Assembly: GCF_011386835.1 (NCBI RefSeq)
Contig: NC_088797.1
Span: 99,458,264-99,522,263, forward strand
DNA: 64,000 nucleotides
Direction of reading: 5' to 3'
Source of the DNA: Chrysemys picta bellii
Lineage: Eukaryota; Chordata; Testudines; Emydidae
Each line of letters starts with the position of its first letter. The stretch's first letter is position 1. Position numbers and translations under genes: made by a program. Positions 34,401 to 46,620 of the stretch are shown piece by piece. The notes under the pieces were generated by a model. The model ran no database searches and was not told where the DNA came from. It saw only the letters and a list, made by a program, of their open reading frames with translations.

Positions 34401-35150
34401 TGAAAACAATTTAAAGTTGATGTTACATATCTGCAGAGCATTACAAATATTGCATGGGAGCATGCCCATTGGGTTTCTTGTTTACTGTTTACGTAGGATA
34501 TTTTTTTAAAAACTAAGGAAATTCACAGACAAACTATGTGAAAAGGAAGTTAAGGTTGGAAGCATGTATCAGTACTTTAAAACAATAATACGTCTGATTT
34601 TGTCAAACTTAACACAAAATGTTAGATTTCAATATCAACATTAAAAGCTGTATTCTTCTTTCACACACATTTTTACACTAATGCGCTCTCATATATTTCC
34701 AGAGGGTTAGGTTTTAAACCAGTGTAAATGCCAGGCTGTGTCTAAGCTATGAGCTAGGTGTGTGCTTCCCCTGCTCGTGTACACATACTTGCAGTAGCTC
34801 AATGAGAGCTAGAACAGTGGGTTCAGCTTAAAACATCAAACTTTTGTTAGCAGTAAGATGTTACCATGGCTACCACTCTGAAACCCGTTACCAGTACTAG
34901 TAGTATTCCTGTTCCAAGTAAAGGGAATATCTACTCAAACTAGACAGGAAAGGGTTATTCTGTTACACATTGTTGCATAAATATCTTAGCTCTGCACTGT
35001 GATGTAATCCTATCAGTACAAAGGCCAGCACTGTTCAGTCAGTGCTGAAGTCAGCACTGTGCCTGAGTGGGTGATGAAGCCTAGCTTCTTTTCTAAATGG
35101 ATTTTTTAGTGTCTACATCAGGAACAAAGCAGGTGGGTGCAGTCTCCTAG
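31406..35150. other. Unassigned non-coding sequence
   Basis: No credible exon. Overlapping frames of 60-117 codons at 32449-33034 occur on both strands with no family similarity. 34730-34895 holds weak remnants of a palindromic MITE (gagctaggtgtgtgc, ctcgtgtacacatac) and perhaps a family-1 Penelope terminus (atggctaccactctgaaac near 34866-34884). Confidence 0.4.
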
Positions 35151-35199
35151 CCAGAGCAGCATATGGGGGAACACGAGAGAGAGAGAAAACAGAAATAAA

Positions 35200-36030
35200 T
35201 AGAAAGGTACAAAATCCCAGTCTCCACTCCTCAGGCTTCATATCCCTGTCTCCTTGCCTAGCCAGTCTTAGTCTTCCCCTCCAGCTCACTGTTAAAGTCC
35301 CACTTTTCCCCCTTCCAGTCTTTGACCCTCCCCAGATGCACTCCCAGGTCAGTCCTTGCCCAGCCAGTCCTAGGTCCCCACTCCCAGCTTCACATCACAT
35401 CTCTCTTTCCCCTCCCTGACCACTGGATTCCAGTTCTAGTATCCTCCCAGAGTTCATTATCCAATCTCAGACTCCCTCCAATGCTGGCTCTTTGTTCCAC
35501 TCTCCTTTCTTCCTGTTTCCTTGTACCAGGTTCTTTGGCCAGACAGTGCCAGTTCTCTCTCAGCACTCCAGCTCCTTGTCAGAGTTGTTGTTCTCTCCCC
35601 ACAGTCCCCAGACTACTTCCTAGCCCCAATCTCCTTTTCTAGTCCGTTCCAGACTCTCCCCTTTTCCCAGTACCTCAGCCGATCTCGGTGTTCCCCACCT
35701 CAGCTAACTCGCTCCCAATCTTCACACCATTTCCCTCACCAACTCCCAGTCCCCTTGCCCAACCAATCCCAGCCTCCCCTCACCATGTTGGCCTCTATTG
35801 CCAGTATCCTTGCCCATTGAAGCCAGCCTCCACACCACCAACCACCAGCTTCCAGTCCCTGCTTCTACTCCTTCCCAGTCTGAGTCTCCTTTCCTAGCCA
35901 GTGACAGTCACAGTTTCTCCCCCTCCAGTCCTAGTCTCACTCTACTCCTTTCCCTCCTTCTAGTTCAGCCTTTATCCACTCTGCATTTGAATAGGACAGC
36001 TTCCTCTTCCATGCTGCATGGGCGCTAGCA
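35200..36030. repeat. Pyrimidine-rich degenerate tandem repeat
   Basis: Diverged units around ccttgcccagccagtcc, cagtctcc and cccactcccag recur throughout. Open plus-strand frames rich in Ser, Pro and Leu are side effects of the repeat. Confidence 0.6.
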
Positions 36031-36710
36031 AGGGGCACAAAAAAGACAGGCTCCCTGCTCTCAGTTCTAGTGCCTGGCCCCATCCCAGGCCAGAGCAACT
36101 GGAGGAGCCATTACATGGAAAGTGCTCCTGAGGACCCATAGCCCTGGGCTGGAGCATGCTCAGTCACTCTGTGGGGATGATACATATGCAGTGATAGAAG
36201 CTGTGAGAGGCTGTAGTATGCTCAGCAAGAATGGAATCTTTGGAGAATTTAGTTGCTAAAATTGAAGGTGTTGAAAATGTGTGACCTGCTATTTTTCAAA
36301 GACTTGGCCAAATTTGGGCAGATTCATGGGGATGGTAATTGGTAAAAGGCATTTCCTTGACACAAAGGCCATCTTCCTGCCAAATTTCAACTCTTTGCTC
36401 CAAAGCATGGGTGAAGAAGAACTGTTCAATGAAAAGATCACCAGCATTGTTTACCATGGGCAAAAAATAATATGTTTTTCCCTAGCCTTATTTGTGGTAA
36501 CGGCTGAGTGGTTTTTGGATGAAATTTTCCAAATAAATTCAGGCTGAGGCAGATCATGGAAAACTTCAGCCACAATGGTTAACGTGTGGCAAAGTTACAA
36601 GCAACTGAAAACAGGGTCTTATAACAGGAAGTTTAAGACAACCTTAATAAATAGTGCTACCAGCTCCACCTATAATAGGATAAAAGATGGGTAATGAATG
36701 AGTGCATTCT
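36031..36710. repeat. Old interspersed repeat, unclassified
   Basis: The block ggcaaagttacaagcaactg...aaaacagg...taataggataaaagatgg (about 36592-36690) matches in part the segment at 56246-56345, which shows it is repetitive. The upstream part (gccaaatttgggcagattc) looks like the same old family. Confidence 0.45.
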
Positions 36711-36986
36711 GCTAGGAATGAGTACAATTCACAAACCCGAGATTACCATCTTCTCTTTTTCTCCTAAAGTAGCCCCCAAAGGTTAGTTCTTCCCTTTTCC
36801 AACTGCATCCTTCAGGTATTGCTTGGTCTCAGGGGGTAAGTGGATGGAGCCACAGATATGCTGAGCCAGATGACTTGTCCTCTACCTGCCAGACAGCTAG
36901 ACAATGTACTGCAGGAGTGGAGGAGTAGCTACGACAGTTATAATGACCAGTCAATGAAAGAAGTTGGTTGTCTGCCTCCCCAGAGC

Positions 36987-37385
36987 CAGGGCCACCCAGA
37001 GGATACAAGGAGCCTGGGGGCAAAGCGGGGGAGCTGCGCGGCTTGTACTCACCCGGCGGCGGTCTGGGTCTTCAGAAGCATTTCGGTGGCAGGGGGCCCT
37101 TCCGTGCTGCCAAAGACACAGAGCGACTGAAGGGTCCCCCGCCGCCGAAATGCCGCCGAAGACCCGGACTGCCGCTGGGCCTGGGCTCGCGTGGCATTTA
37201 GGCGGCGGGGAATGGGGGGGGATAGGGAAGCTTCAGTCGCTCCGCGTCTTCGGCAGCACTGAAGGGCCCCCCCCACCGCCGAAAAGCCACTGAAGACCCC
37301 GCCGGGCAAAGGCTCACGGGGCCCCTGCAGGGCCCAGGGCCTGGGGCAAATTGCCCCACTTGCCGCCCCCCTCTGGGCGGCCCTG
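36987..37385. mobile_element. hAT MITE, 399 bp
   Basis: Terminal repeats are CAGGGCCACCCAGAGG at the left and, inverted, CAGGGCCGCCCAGAGG at the right. They are flanked by perfect 8-bp duplications cccagagc (36979-36986 and 37386-37393). The interior is GC-rich with inverted gcatttcgg / ccgaaatgcc blocks. Related to the truncated copy at 28528-28921. Frames inside are not genes. Confidence 0.9.
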
Positions 37386-37830
37386 CCCAGAGCCCAAGAG
37401 TCTTAAGTGATAGATATCACAGTGATAGGTACCTTTAGAAATACATCAAAACAACCCCCCCAAAGCAGATAGTAGCTGGAAGAGTAGCCGCTACTCCTTG
37501 AGAGGGGGCATGCATTTAAAACAAACCTCTCTCTCTGACTTGGCATGCTGCATAGTCTTAAGGCATGAAATTTATCAGGGCGGGTGGACAGCTCTAGAAA
37601 TTGCAGAAGCTTGAAGGCCAAATCCTGACCTTTCCCATTAGACAGCAGTAAAAGCTGCTTTAGCACCTCAATTTCATTTATGCTGTCTGCTTGGACCAGA
37701 CCAGTCCTGAGGACATTCAGGTTGTGTGGGAAGGTGGGGGTGAATTTACTCACTTTCACCTGGAGCTGCAGTAATTTCTGCAGAGAAGATATAGAGCAGG
37801 GAGAGAAGAGGGGACCAAAATATATGTCTA

Positions 37831-37872
<42 letters not shown>

Positions 37873-38771
37873 TTATACCTTGATAAGAGTGCAGCTGGCT
37901 TTGAAGAATCATAGGGGATTATGCCCTTCTAAATCTTCCAATCTCCAAGGTGAGGTGATTATTCTCTATAATGCACACCAAAATGCTCCTGGTGACATCT
38001 CATTCTGGAACTTTTGAGTGGGTCAGGCCTTTTCTGTCAAAAACCCCATTCTGTTTTCAAAATCTGCTTAGACTTATCCAGACTCCCCCACTGATTCTCT
38101 GAAGGAAGGAACATGCTTCACCGTAGAAACAAAGAAGCACTGAGCACTAACAGGATCTCCACAACAACATCCTCAAGTGCTCAGGGAGTACAGCATTATG
38201 GACTCCATCCCAGGACGTGGATCAAAGGGTGCCAACCATTGAGCAGCTTTGTGGCTGAACATCAGGGAGTGTTTCCCTCATGATATACTTATGCTTCTCT
38301 GACCACATAGCTCTACTAGACTGTTTAGCTCCATCTGGGCTCTGGATACTCCTGGACCAGGATTTGTTCCTGAGTCTCGAAGTGAGAATGACTGTGTGAA
38401 CACCCGAGAACAGCACACATGCTCCAGGCATAATTTTCAATCATTCATAATTTATTTCCATATTGAATTTCTTTACATGAGGTTAAGCAGGAATTCCTCA
38501 TGCAAAACTGCATGTTTGCCATGATCCATGTCTTAAAAGAAAGCCACTTTGGGGTGCCGCAAACTGAACTAATTAAAACTGAAAGCTGTGTACATACACA
38601 GAGTTAAGAATATATCCATCATAAGAAACTGGAGTAATAAATTTGATCACTGTTAATTACCTTTATTTAGAGCTCAGTATGAATGTGAATTACCAACCCT
38701 CAAGTGATCTGTCAGGCAGAGAATTTTTTAAAAGTTTATGCTTTCTTGGATTATAATCATCATGGGAATTA
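37386..38771. other. Unassigned sequence with a CA microsatellite
   Basis: No credible exon. (CA)n lies at 37837-37870. The 118-codon minus-strand frame at 37403-37759 has no recognised similarity. Confidence 0.4.
37837..37870. repeat. (CA)n microsatellite
   Basis: Uninterrupted CA dinucleotides, about 34 bases. Confidence 0.95.
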
Positions 38772-38960
38772 CATCGGAAACCATAATTGCCACACTGGAT
38801 TTGACCGATGGTCCATCTAATCCAGTATTCTATCTCCAACAGTTAAGAGTAAGACAGAACTTTAATTTTAACCCCCCTATTGTCAATTGCTTGTATCATT
38901 CTCAGAAAATTACCTTTGGGGCTGAAATTTCTCATACTTTGTCTCAGGCCAGGAAGTGAT
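38772..38960 (-). mobile_element. CR1-type 3' fragment
   Basis: The plus strand reads attgccacactggatttgac, gatggtccatctaatcc and agtattctatctccaacagt, a diverged version of the CR1 3' UTR seen at 18208-18290. Confidence 0.6.
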
Positions 38961-40324
38961 CTATAAAAATCTGTTCTGCCACTTTTGTTATATTCATGCA
39001 CAACTAAAACTAATGTTAGTATTCAGGTGGGTTACCTGTGCATGTCCAGGAGGGAATTTGTTAGTACAATATATCTGCTATACTATACGTATTTCACTGA
39101 CTTTATTTTTATGTCATAAGAAATCAGGTAAAGTCAATGATTCACTGACTGTAAATGACAAAAAAACCAACAACAACAATGAAATTATCCCATTTATCTT
39201 GGAAAAAAAGTCAAAAGCACAGAAAGAATTTTGGTCAAATCTGATGTTATAAAACATTTTTTAATTTATTTAATATCATGTTCTCCTACTCTGTAGTTAT
39301 ATATTTCTGAAAAAATAATATGCAAACAGATTATTGCATAACACATCTTTTCCAAATTAGCCCCAAAATATTTACTAAATTAATAGTTTAACACAATAAG
39401 AAAGGTGTTTTCATATTTAACGTTAATTTTCCAGAGAGTTTTATCACATAAGATATTCTGTGGAAAGCAGCACCTATTTTACTTCTTTGTAAGCCATTAT
39501 GAAGATCATACACAAGCCTCTCAGACAAAACAACACAGGTGACAGAAACACAAGCTGAATAAAGAACCTCACTGAGTGTATTCTAGCAAAGTGAATATTT
39601 CACCTGGCCATGTATGTGGGATATTTTGCATAATGGTCTATAGACCCTCTAGGATTCATCTATTACAGAATGAATATATAGTGCTGAGATACAGAGAAGT
39701 GGTATTTAGCATTATGTCTATGCTTGCTTAGGGCTCACTGTCTACGTGAAATGAGACTAAAATAATATTAAAATGAAAATAATTATTAAACAGAAAATAT
39801 TGCATTATGCAAACAATGAAAATACTGTATTTTAGTTTTGAGACAGTTCAAGCACATACAGCATATACATAATAAAGCATAGGTTTTTTTTAATTCCCCC
39901 CCATCATTTAAAGAAGCAGTCATGAAAAGGTTGTATACTGGTTTAAAACTCAACAACCAACTAGTGCATTCTTCCTGCTCACCTTTTAAAGACACACATA
40001 ATACGAAATGGATACATTACACTGCTGTAGTTTACAATATATATTTCAAATTTACAAAAATACAGAAAAACAAGATTTCTTGCACTCAGATACTGAGCAT
40101 TAACCCTTTGAGTACTAATTCCCACCTGCAACACTGCAGAACACATTCATTTGACTTATGCACTTTTATAACATTGCAACAATTATAACTGTCATCTATA
40201 TGTACACTGTTAGGAAATGTATTCCTACATAATTTAAAAAAAAGAGTAGGGACTAATAAATTGCCGCTAAAAGACAAATGACGGGTTGAAGCATATAAGT
40301 ATTTCTGCAAAATATACATTGTAA
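38961..40324. other. AT-rich unassigned sequence, downstream of ADGRA1
   Basis: No gene or classified repeat. It may include a distal part of the ADGRA1 3' UTR if later polyadenylation signals are used (for example aataaa on the minus strand near 39268). Confidence 0.4.
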
Positions 40325-42012
40325 ATTGATGCTCCATCAAGGGGCTTTTATTATTTGTTCTGTTCTCTATAGCAATGTATCAGCTATCCAAGCCTGTGTT
40401 AGAATATGACAGACTTGTTCACATGGCCATACAACATTGTGCTTTGTCTTTTTATTTATGGAACCACTTCTCTCCTTTCATTGCAGACATTTTTCTTCCA
40501 GCTATATGTTTCTATTCACATTATATAACTCATTCTTACTTTGCAGCTTCTTACTTTAAAAAGCAGTTTCATTTCACATAAGGATAATTATAAATCAGAT
40601 CTGTCCTGTGAGTTGATGCTTTGTGTACAGACGTTCATGGACAAAGAATTTCTTGCCAAAAGCCTTGTTAACAGAGAATGTTACTGACCCTAAAATGCCC
40701 TATGGTTGAGTGGAATTAATGAACACAAGTAACTGCTTTTGAAGGTCAAATTTGCATTAAAGGAAACCGACAATCTGAAATTTGCTGGGAGGGAAAGTGG
40801 CTTTCACATAAGATGTGAAATTAATAAATTAGTATCTGGAAAGTTATGTTTCTGGAAAACGATTAAAGGTTCACTTTCCTGACAACTCTGGACTACATTG
40901 TTCATATGATTAAATAGACAATATAGTATATACAGTCTCTCTGAACTAGATTAAGCTATTTTTAAGAAAATGACAGTAGTCCTCAAAGAGTTAATGATAA
41001 AACTGCTCTACCTAAACAGATTTTGAAAGGTTATTGTGAAACAGCTTACAGATTTGTTCAAAAGGCATACTTTACAAAGAAGTGTAAAACTTGTTGAGAC
41101 AATTGCTATTACACTGCACAGTGTCACATACAATGAGTAGTGCATGCTCTGTAAAGACATTAGAGTGGACCCTTATCAAAGCTATCATATAACCTTATAC
41201 AAAGGATTGTGCCACTTAAACTAGTGCAGTAGTGATTTTTTGTAGATTCATAATGCTCTAGATTAATACCAACAGGGTTTCCACAGCCTTTTACAATACT
41301 TGTTTTTACACATGTAACACTAGAACACAGAAAATGGTATATCCTGACATATGTCATGCAAAATACAATCAATACAGCACCATAGATGTAACAGACATTA
41401 CCTAGTACTTCTCTCCAACAAGAAAAGAGACATAACGGAGACTGTACATTACATGATTTTACAGGCCATATGCTACAGAAGATCGTTAGAGGCAGTATCA
41501 CTTTGTAGGGCTAAAAAGCTGTATCAATAATTTTATAAAATCCAGCTCCTCATTTCTATTATTGTAACTTCTGATTAAAATCCATGGCACAGTAATAATA
41601 TTTTGCTACAAAAATAAATAAGTAAAAGATGCGGATATGTATATAAAAGAGTCTGAAGTTACCATAGAGTTAAAAAAAACCCAACCAAAATCATGAATTA
41701 AAAGTGATATATTTCTAAAGAAATACAGTTCTTTGTAACAAAAGGATATTGCCTCTTATATTCAGTACTCTAGACTTCAGTTTCAAATTCTCTCCCAAAA
41801 CAATTTTCTAACATTCTTTTAAAAATAACTTCACTTTTAAAACACTGCCGCTACTTCTCTCTTTTAGTTGCTCATTCAGAAAACAGAAATAAAGGTGGAA
41901 AACCTGTACAATTTGCTGATGTGCTACACAAACATGTAATCTTATTCAGTTTAGAATAAAAACAAAACTGAAGATGATCTGAGTTGAAAAAGACAATATA
42001 GTGGCCCATGAA
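40325..42012 (-). other. ADGRA1: Probable ADGRA1 3' UTR with candidate poly(A) signals
   Basis: Downstream of the stop codon the sequence is AT-rich and free of recognised transposons. The first canonical AATAAA hexamers on the minus strand are at 40456-40451 and 40352-40347, about 1.56 and 1.66 kb after the stop. That predicts cleavage near 40430 or 40325. The absence of repeats over 1.6 kb in a repeat-dense window supports transcript function, but the end point is inferred. Confidence 0.45.
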
Positions 42013-43234
42013 CTACACAGTAGTTTCATTCTTCCAAGGACCAGTTTTGATATTTCCTGTACTATCTGAACTGTATATCATGGCTTCATGCACATTTCCC
42101 TTGAGAATTCCATTGTGATTAGTTGTATTAAATGGCAATGATTGTGTTCGTGGATGCATCTCAAAATGAGCTGTATGGTGCACAGTGTCACTTTCTGGGA
42201 TTTTAGCACAACTGTATATTACAGTACTTGCATCGCTACTTTCAGGCTGGTTGATAGTAGGATATGCATCACTTTTCGCACAGCAAGCCCGTCTGTGCCC
42301 CGACTGACTATCATGCGTACTGTGTGGACTGTCTGTATGTGAACTGTGGATGCTGCCATCAATGCTCGAAGGAATGTGATAGGCATATTCTCTTTCTCCT
42401 GCAGATCTATGTCGACTGAAGTAACGTGGTTTAGTTCTGCTTTTCAGACATCTGTGAATGTGCATGTTGGGCCTGAAAGTTCCCTCATTATGCACGTGTA
42501 TATGAGCTTCATCATCCAAAAGTTGATCACAGTGCATTTTTGCACAACATGGTGTAACTGGTGAAAGGCAGTTAACATGGTTTTGAACAGCTTGTAGATT
42601 AGTAAGCTTGCAGTGATTAGCAGATGGATGATTAAAAACAGCTGATTTGTTAGGACATGGTGACTCTTGAAGACAAGGTGCATGAACCTGCGTGTCCCCA
42701 TTGACATTAACCTTTGGGCGGACATTAACTTGTACAGAGTATGTGCTTCTTCTAGATGGGCAACAGGACCACCAGCAATGCCATACATCATCTCGCTTTG
42801 CACAGTGATGGATGAGGATGAAAAGCCCCAAGGTCACACAAAATGCTCCATAGAGGCAACTAAATATCATATCCAAGAAATGTCCTTGAGATACAGCAAG
42901 TGCTCCAAAAGTCCAAGTGGCAGTAAACAAGAACAAAGTGAACGCTGCAGCTCGAAGCTGAGCCTTAAACGAGTGCTCGTTTTCCAACAAAGAAGAAGAA
43001 ATCATGGAGCATGTTGTCTGGGAAACTGACCCAGAGTCTGTAATATGACTATGGCCCACTTCAGTATTTGCCAACCTCTGCTGATCTTCTGTCCTTTCTT
43101 TTAATTCATACTTGCGTTCTGGATGACGCTTCAATTGCACGTATGTGCAGAGAAAGTAAACGCAGGTGACTAGCACAATGAATGCTACTGGCCCATAAAA
43201 TGCACCGAGGCTAGGTTCCCAAGCCATCCAACAA
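42013..43234 (-). CDS. ADGRA1: ADGRA1 (GPR123) terminal coding exon
   Basis: Last coding exon of an adhesion GPCR of the A subfamily. The acceptor is tttgtttgcag at 43245-43235, with a T-rich tract. The first base completes a Tyr codon begun in the previous exon, giving [16 protein letters not shown], the conserved ECL2/TM5 signature. Counting from that Met: TM5 about 9-30, ICL3 31-90 with [16 protein letters not shown]6 about 92-113, TM7 about 118-141, and a 260-residue cytoplasmic tail. The tail contains SYSVQVNV-like STYSVQVNV, a Cys/His-rich stretch (220-260) and RTQSLPF, and ends WKNETTV, a class I PDZ ligand. The [14 protein letters not shown] and [12 protein letters not shown] segments favour ADGRA1 over ADGRA2/3. 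The exon is intact. ADGRA1 is an orphan, mainly neural receptor lacking the large N-terminal region of its paralogues. Confidence 0.96.
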
Positions 43235-43724
43235 CTGCAAACAAACGAACAAAAAAGTGAAAGTCAAATTAATTTTTAAACCCAAATTTGACATAATGGA
43301 CAATAACGTCTCATATATACAATACATTGATTTTGCCTTAAAAGCATGATATCCCCTTGATGTGTATGGAGAGCTCCCATTAATGTCAAGGAAACTATTA
43401 AATGTTAGCAATGGGAAGGACAGAATATGATAATTAAGGTTCATTATTCTGAGTTATCACCCTCAATCCCATTAAACGCATATTTAGATTGAGATACTTT
43501 GGACTCTGGATTTACTGACTTTTTTTTTTTTTAAAGGAACTAATACATTGTAATGTAGTATATTAAGGCTGGAGTTTTCTAAGGAGGTTAAGTGAGTTAG
43601 GCACCCAAATCCAATTGAAATTTAAGGACAATTAGCCACCAGATTCCTGCAGGCTCTTTTAAAAATCCGAGCCTAAATAAATATCTTAAAGATCCAATGA
43701 AGATATTAGGTCTTCATTGCAGGT

Positions 43725-44010
43725 ACTGCATGAAAAACACAAATGAATAGGTTCAGAGGGTTTGGTCATGTAAAGCACAGTCCTGACAGCTATATGGGTA
43801 AGAGTCCAGCAGATCAAAATTGAAGAAAAAGCCAGAGAGGCTGACCCAAGAAAAAAGTGGTGGGATGTTATAACAGAAGACATCATCATGTGGTGTGATA
43901 GAGGATATGGCATTAAACAGAGCACTTTGGAGTGAGACGATACAGAATAGACTCAGTTTGATGCAAGGAAGACGAACAAGAAGGACCCACTCTCCTGCTG
44001 GGAGGTAGAC
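43725..44010 (+). pseudogene. Non-LTR retrotransposon ORF2 C-terminal relic
   Basis: Plus-strand translation contains RFRGFGHVKHS, then QRG-PKKKWWDVITEDI and, after a stop, similarity to the end of LINE ORF2 proteins (general pattern RWFGHV...GRPKKRW.D...EDI). Stops interrupt it. It probably derives from an RTE-, L2- or Jockey-like LINE rather than CR1; the clade is not decided. Confidence 0.5.
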
Positions 44011-44289
44011 GAGGTTCTACCTTCCTAGAGTCATTCTTCAGAGTTCACTATCTACATATGGCATTCAGAGTGAGAGGTAACTCGGACTATTTGATGTGGG
44101 CTCCATAATGCAAAAAAACTTATGCATGTTAACAATGGGCCCTTAGGGAAAGGAAAGTGGCATGGAAGAGGCATGATACTTTATTTACAATACTTATTTA
44201 CAGTCCACTAATAAAAAATAGGATTAGTCATTTACAGCCAGAGGTGTGCATGATGCTTTACAGGAGAACAGAAGTCCCCAATGCTGGAT

Positions 44290-44470
44290 GTGGTCCATCT
44301 AACACAATGGTTCTGAAACTTTTCCATGCCAGGACTTCCTCTCACCACACTCTCATGTAGCCAGAATCCCCTCGACCATTTAGTAATATGAGTGGTCATA
44401 CTCTCTGGGTTCAGAACCCCCCCTCTAACAAAATTCAGCCGTGGTGTGTTTTGGTCAACTTGATTATTAT
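44290..44470. repeat. Possible hAT fragment
   Basis: caatggttctgaaactttt resembles the CAGTGGTTC(C/T)... terminus seen at 55307. It continues with the run of C near 44407-44414. No right terminus found. Confidence 0.3.
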
Positions 44471-44514
44471 ATTTACATTTTTGATTCTGGACTCTGATAT
44501 TTAACAGATGCACA

Positions 44515-46321
44515 CAATTTATTATTTATTTCCTAAGCACCTCAGGGATTAAGTATTCTTCCCTTCTCACAAAAGACCAAGGTGATTTTACTCCCAGGGT
44601 CATAGGAAAACAGGTTAACACCTACTTTTCATTTGATAAGTGTAAAGCACCAATATATGTGCATACATTAATTAAGTTCCAGTGTTGCACATTTGATGCA
44701 AAGTGAAAACCGGAACATTCCCCAGTAGAACATTGTCTTAGGATGTTGTTTCATGCGGAATCTCATCATGGATCACTTCAAAAATCAGTTCCTCAGTTTC
44801 ATAAAAAACATGCTGAAGTTACTGCATCTATATATTTATGTATTAACATTATTAAAAATGAATCAGGCACATAACCCACTGTGCTGCTGCTCAATTTGTA
44901 TCTTTCCTAGACAATTTTATAACCATCCCTCGCCTGCTTTCCGTTTTCTGTACAGATTTTGATATCTGGTATTGATTGTCTGTGATTAAAGTGATTAAAG
45001 AAGTGCAACCTCTGTAATTGTGCCAAAATAAAAAATGTCTCACAGATTTATGAACGTAAATAATCAAATCTTTAATATATTGTTGATTACAAGTGATTGT
45101 TTAATTGTAAATGTTTGAACAAATATGTTTTGAATCTATGACAGGGATGGTCTGAGTAGGTACCAGCTAAACAGATAAAGTTGTCTAGGGTCTGTACTAA
45201 TTTAGTCAGGTTTTACAATTTAATTCTCTCTGAAAATGATTTTGAAAGGTCAAATATTTAATTATTATACCTTTCACTTTGTTTCCAGACAACTCTATTT
45301 TTACTCATTTCCATGGCTGCTTTGAGATGTATCAAGATGCATTTTCAAAGCACCATAGCATTAATTGAAAGTGAAGCCCTTCCAAGAATCAGTAACCCTA
45401 TATTGACACAATGGACTGAAAGTTCCATTAGAGCACTGATCACTGGCATAATGAATCATCTCCATGCAACCAGTGTCAATTGCTATTCTAAACCACTTCC
45501 TGTTCAGCTCTTCTGGAAAAAGTGTAGTGGGGGCCTCCTTTGACACTCCCCACCCCTAGGCAACAAGAGCAAATAATGTAGCTAAGCTGCCTGAAGCACC
45601 AACACGTGACAGCTGTACAGCCACCTTGGTCAGACTGGGTACTAAATGGTTGGGTCATAACTGCAAGACAATATTGCTGGGATGTTTCTGGGTTGCTGAA
45701 AACCCAAGAATGTTTTTTTAAGGGAAAAAATATAGACAGGTTTTTTTATATATATAATTTTGTTGAAATTACATGAACGATTTCTTCATTTACAAAGAAT
45801 AGTCTTTATTTCCTTTTAAAGTTGGGGGCTAAAAGTGTCGATAGCGGCCCTTGAAAAAATGCTACGCATTAGGTATTTTGTAGCAGTCATAATGATACTA
45901 AGCAAAATGTGGAGAGACAACATCTGGGCACCCGATAGATGCATGCAAGTGGGGGTTTCTGGTCAGCTCAGTGAAATGTGGTACTTATTCCTCTTATACT
46001 AGCTGGTGTACATGGGGGTGTCCTTTCATCATTGCCCCCTTTAGGGTTTCTCCAATGAGAGTCAGATAGTGAGCATTGTGAGTGTCCATTGCACAAGTGT
46101 GCAAGAAGTAGGGAAGGTCATGTTGAGCTGTCACTCCCCACCCAGAACAAACCCAAGCAGAGCCAGTTATAGTCTGGTTGCACTGGTTTGAATAGGAGAA
46201 TACATGGTAAATCAGACAGTAGTTAGAGATGTAATCAAGATTTTGTTGTTTCTGATTGACTAGTGTAGTCCTTTTTATACAATACATACAACAATACATG
46301 GTTACAGTGAATGTAGAAACA
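44515..46321. other. Intronic unassigned sequence
   Basis: AT-rich, without a recognised exon or element. Confidence 0.4.
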
Positions 46322-46430
46322 ACAGGTCTGATTCTCTTCTCATTTACACTGGTGTAAATCAAATGTAACTCCACTGATATCAGTGGAGTCAAGCTGGTAT
46401 AAAACTGATGGTAAGTGAGCAAAGCAGCAG
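46322..46430. repeat. Palindromic interspersed repeat
   Basis: catttacactggtgtaaatc and gtaactccactgatatcagt are followed by complementary tggagtcaagctggtataaa, giving an imperfect fold-back of about 100 bases. I recall this as a common reptile repeat. Confidence 0.5.
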
Positions 46431-46620
46431 ACCCCCAAAGTGAGACAATGATCTTTCACAGCCATTATTCCATGCAAGCAAATACGAAATTTTATCTTAA
46501 ACTTTTATGTTTCCATCCCTTATGAAGACAGAAACATTTATCAGCATCTGACAGAGACATATTACTTATTTCTGTATTTTATTTATTGTATAGTATTTTA
46601 TTATAATGCTATATACTTAC

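Larger units (their letters stand above)
43235..46620 (-). other. ADGRA1: ADGRA1 intron, phase 2
   Basis: GT-AG intron of 3,386 bases between the TM4 exon and the last exon. The donor reads gtaagtatat from 46620 and the acceptor ttgtttgcag ends at 43235. It contains a LINE relic (about 43725-44010), a hAT-like fragment near 44305-44330 and a palindromic repeat at 46322-46430. Confidence 0.9.

Noticed and set aside
35322..36028. Ser/Pro/Leu-rich plus-strand frames
   Set aside because: Produced by a degenerate pyrimidine-rich tandem repeat.
42142..43029. Plus-strand frames opposite the ADGRA1 exon (66-120 codons) and a 119-codon shifted frame on the minus strand
   Set aside because: Shadows of the real ADGRA1 coding exon.
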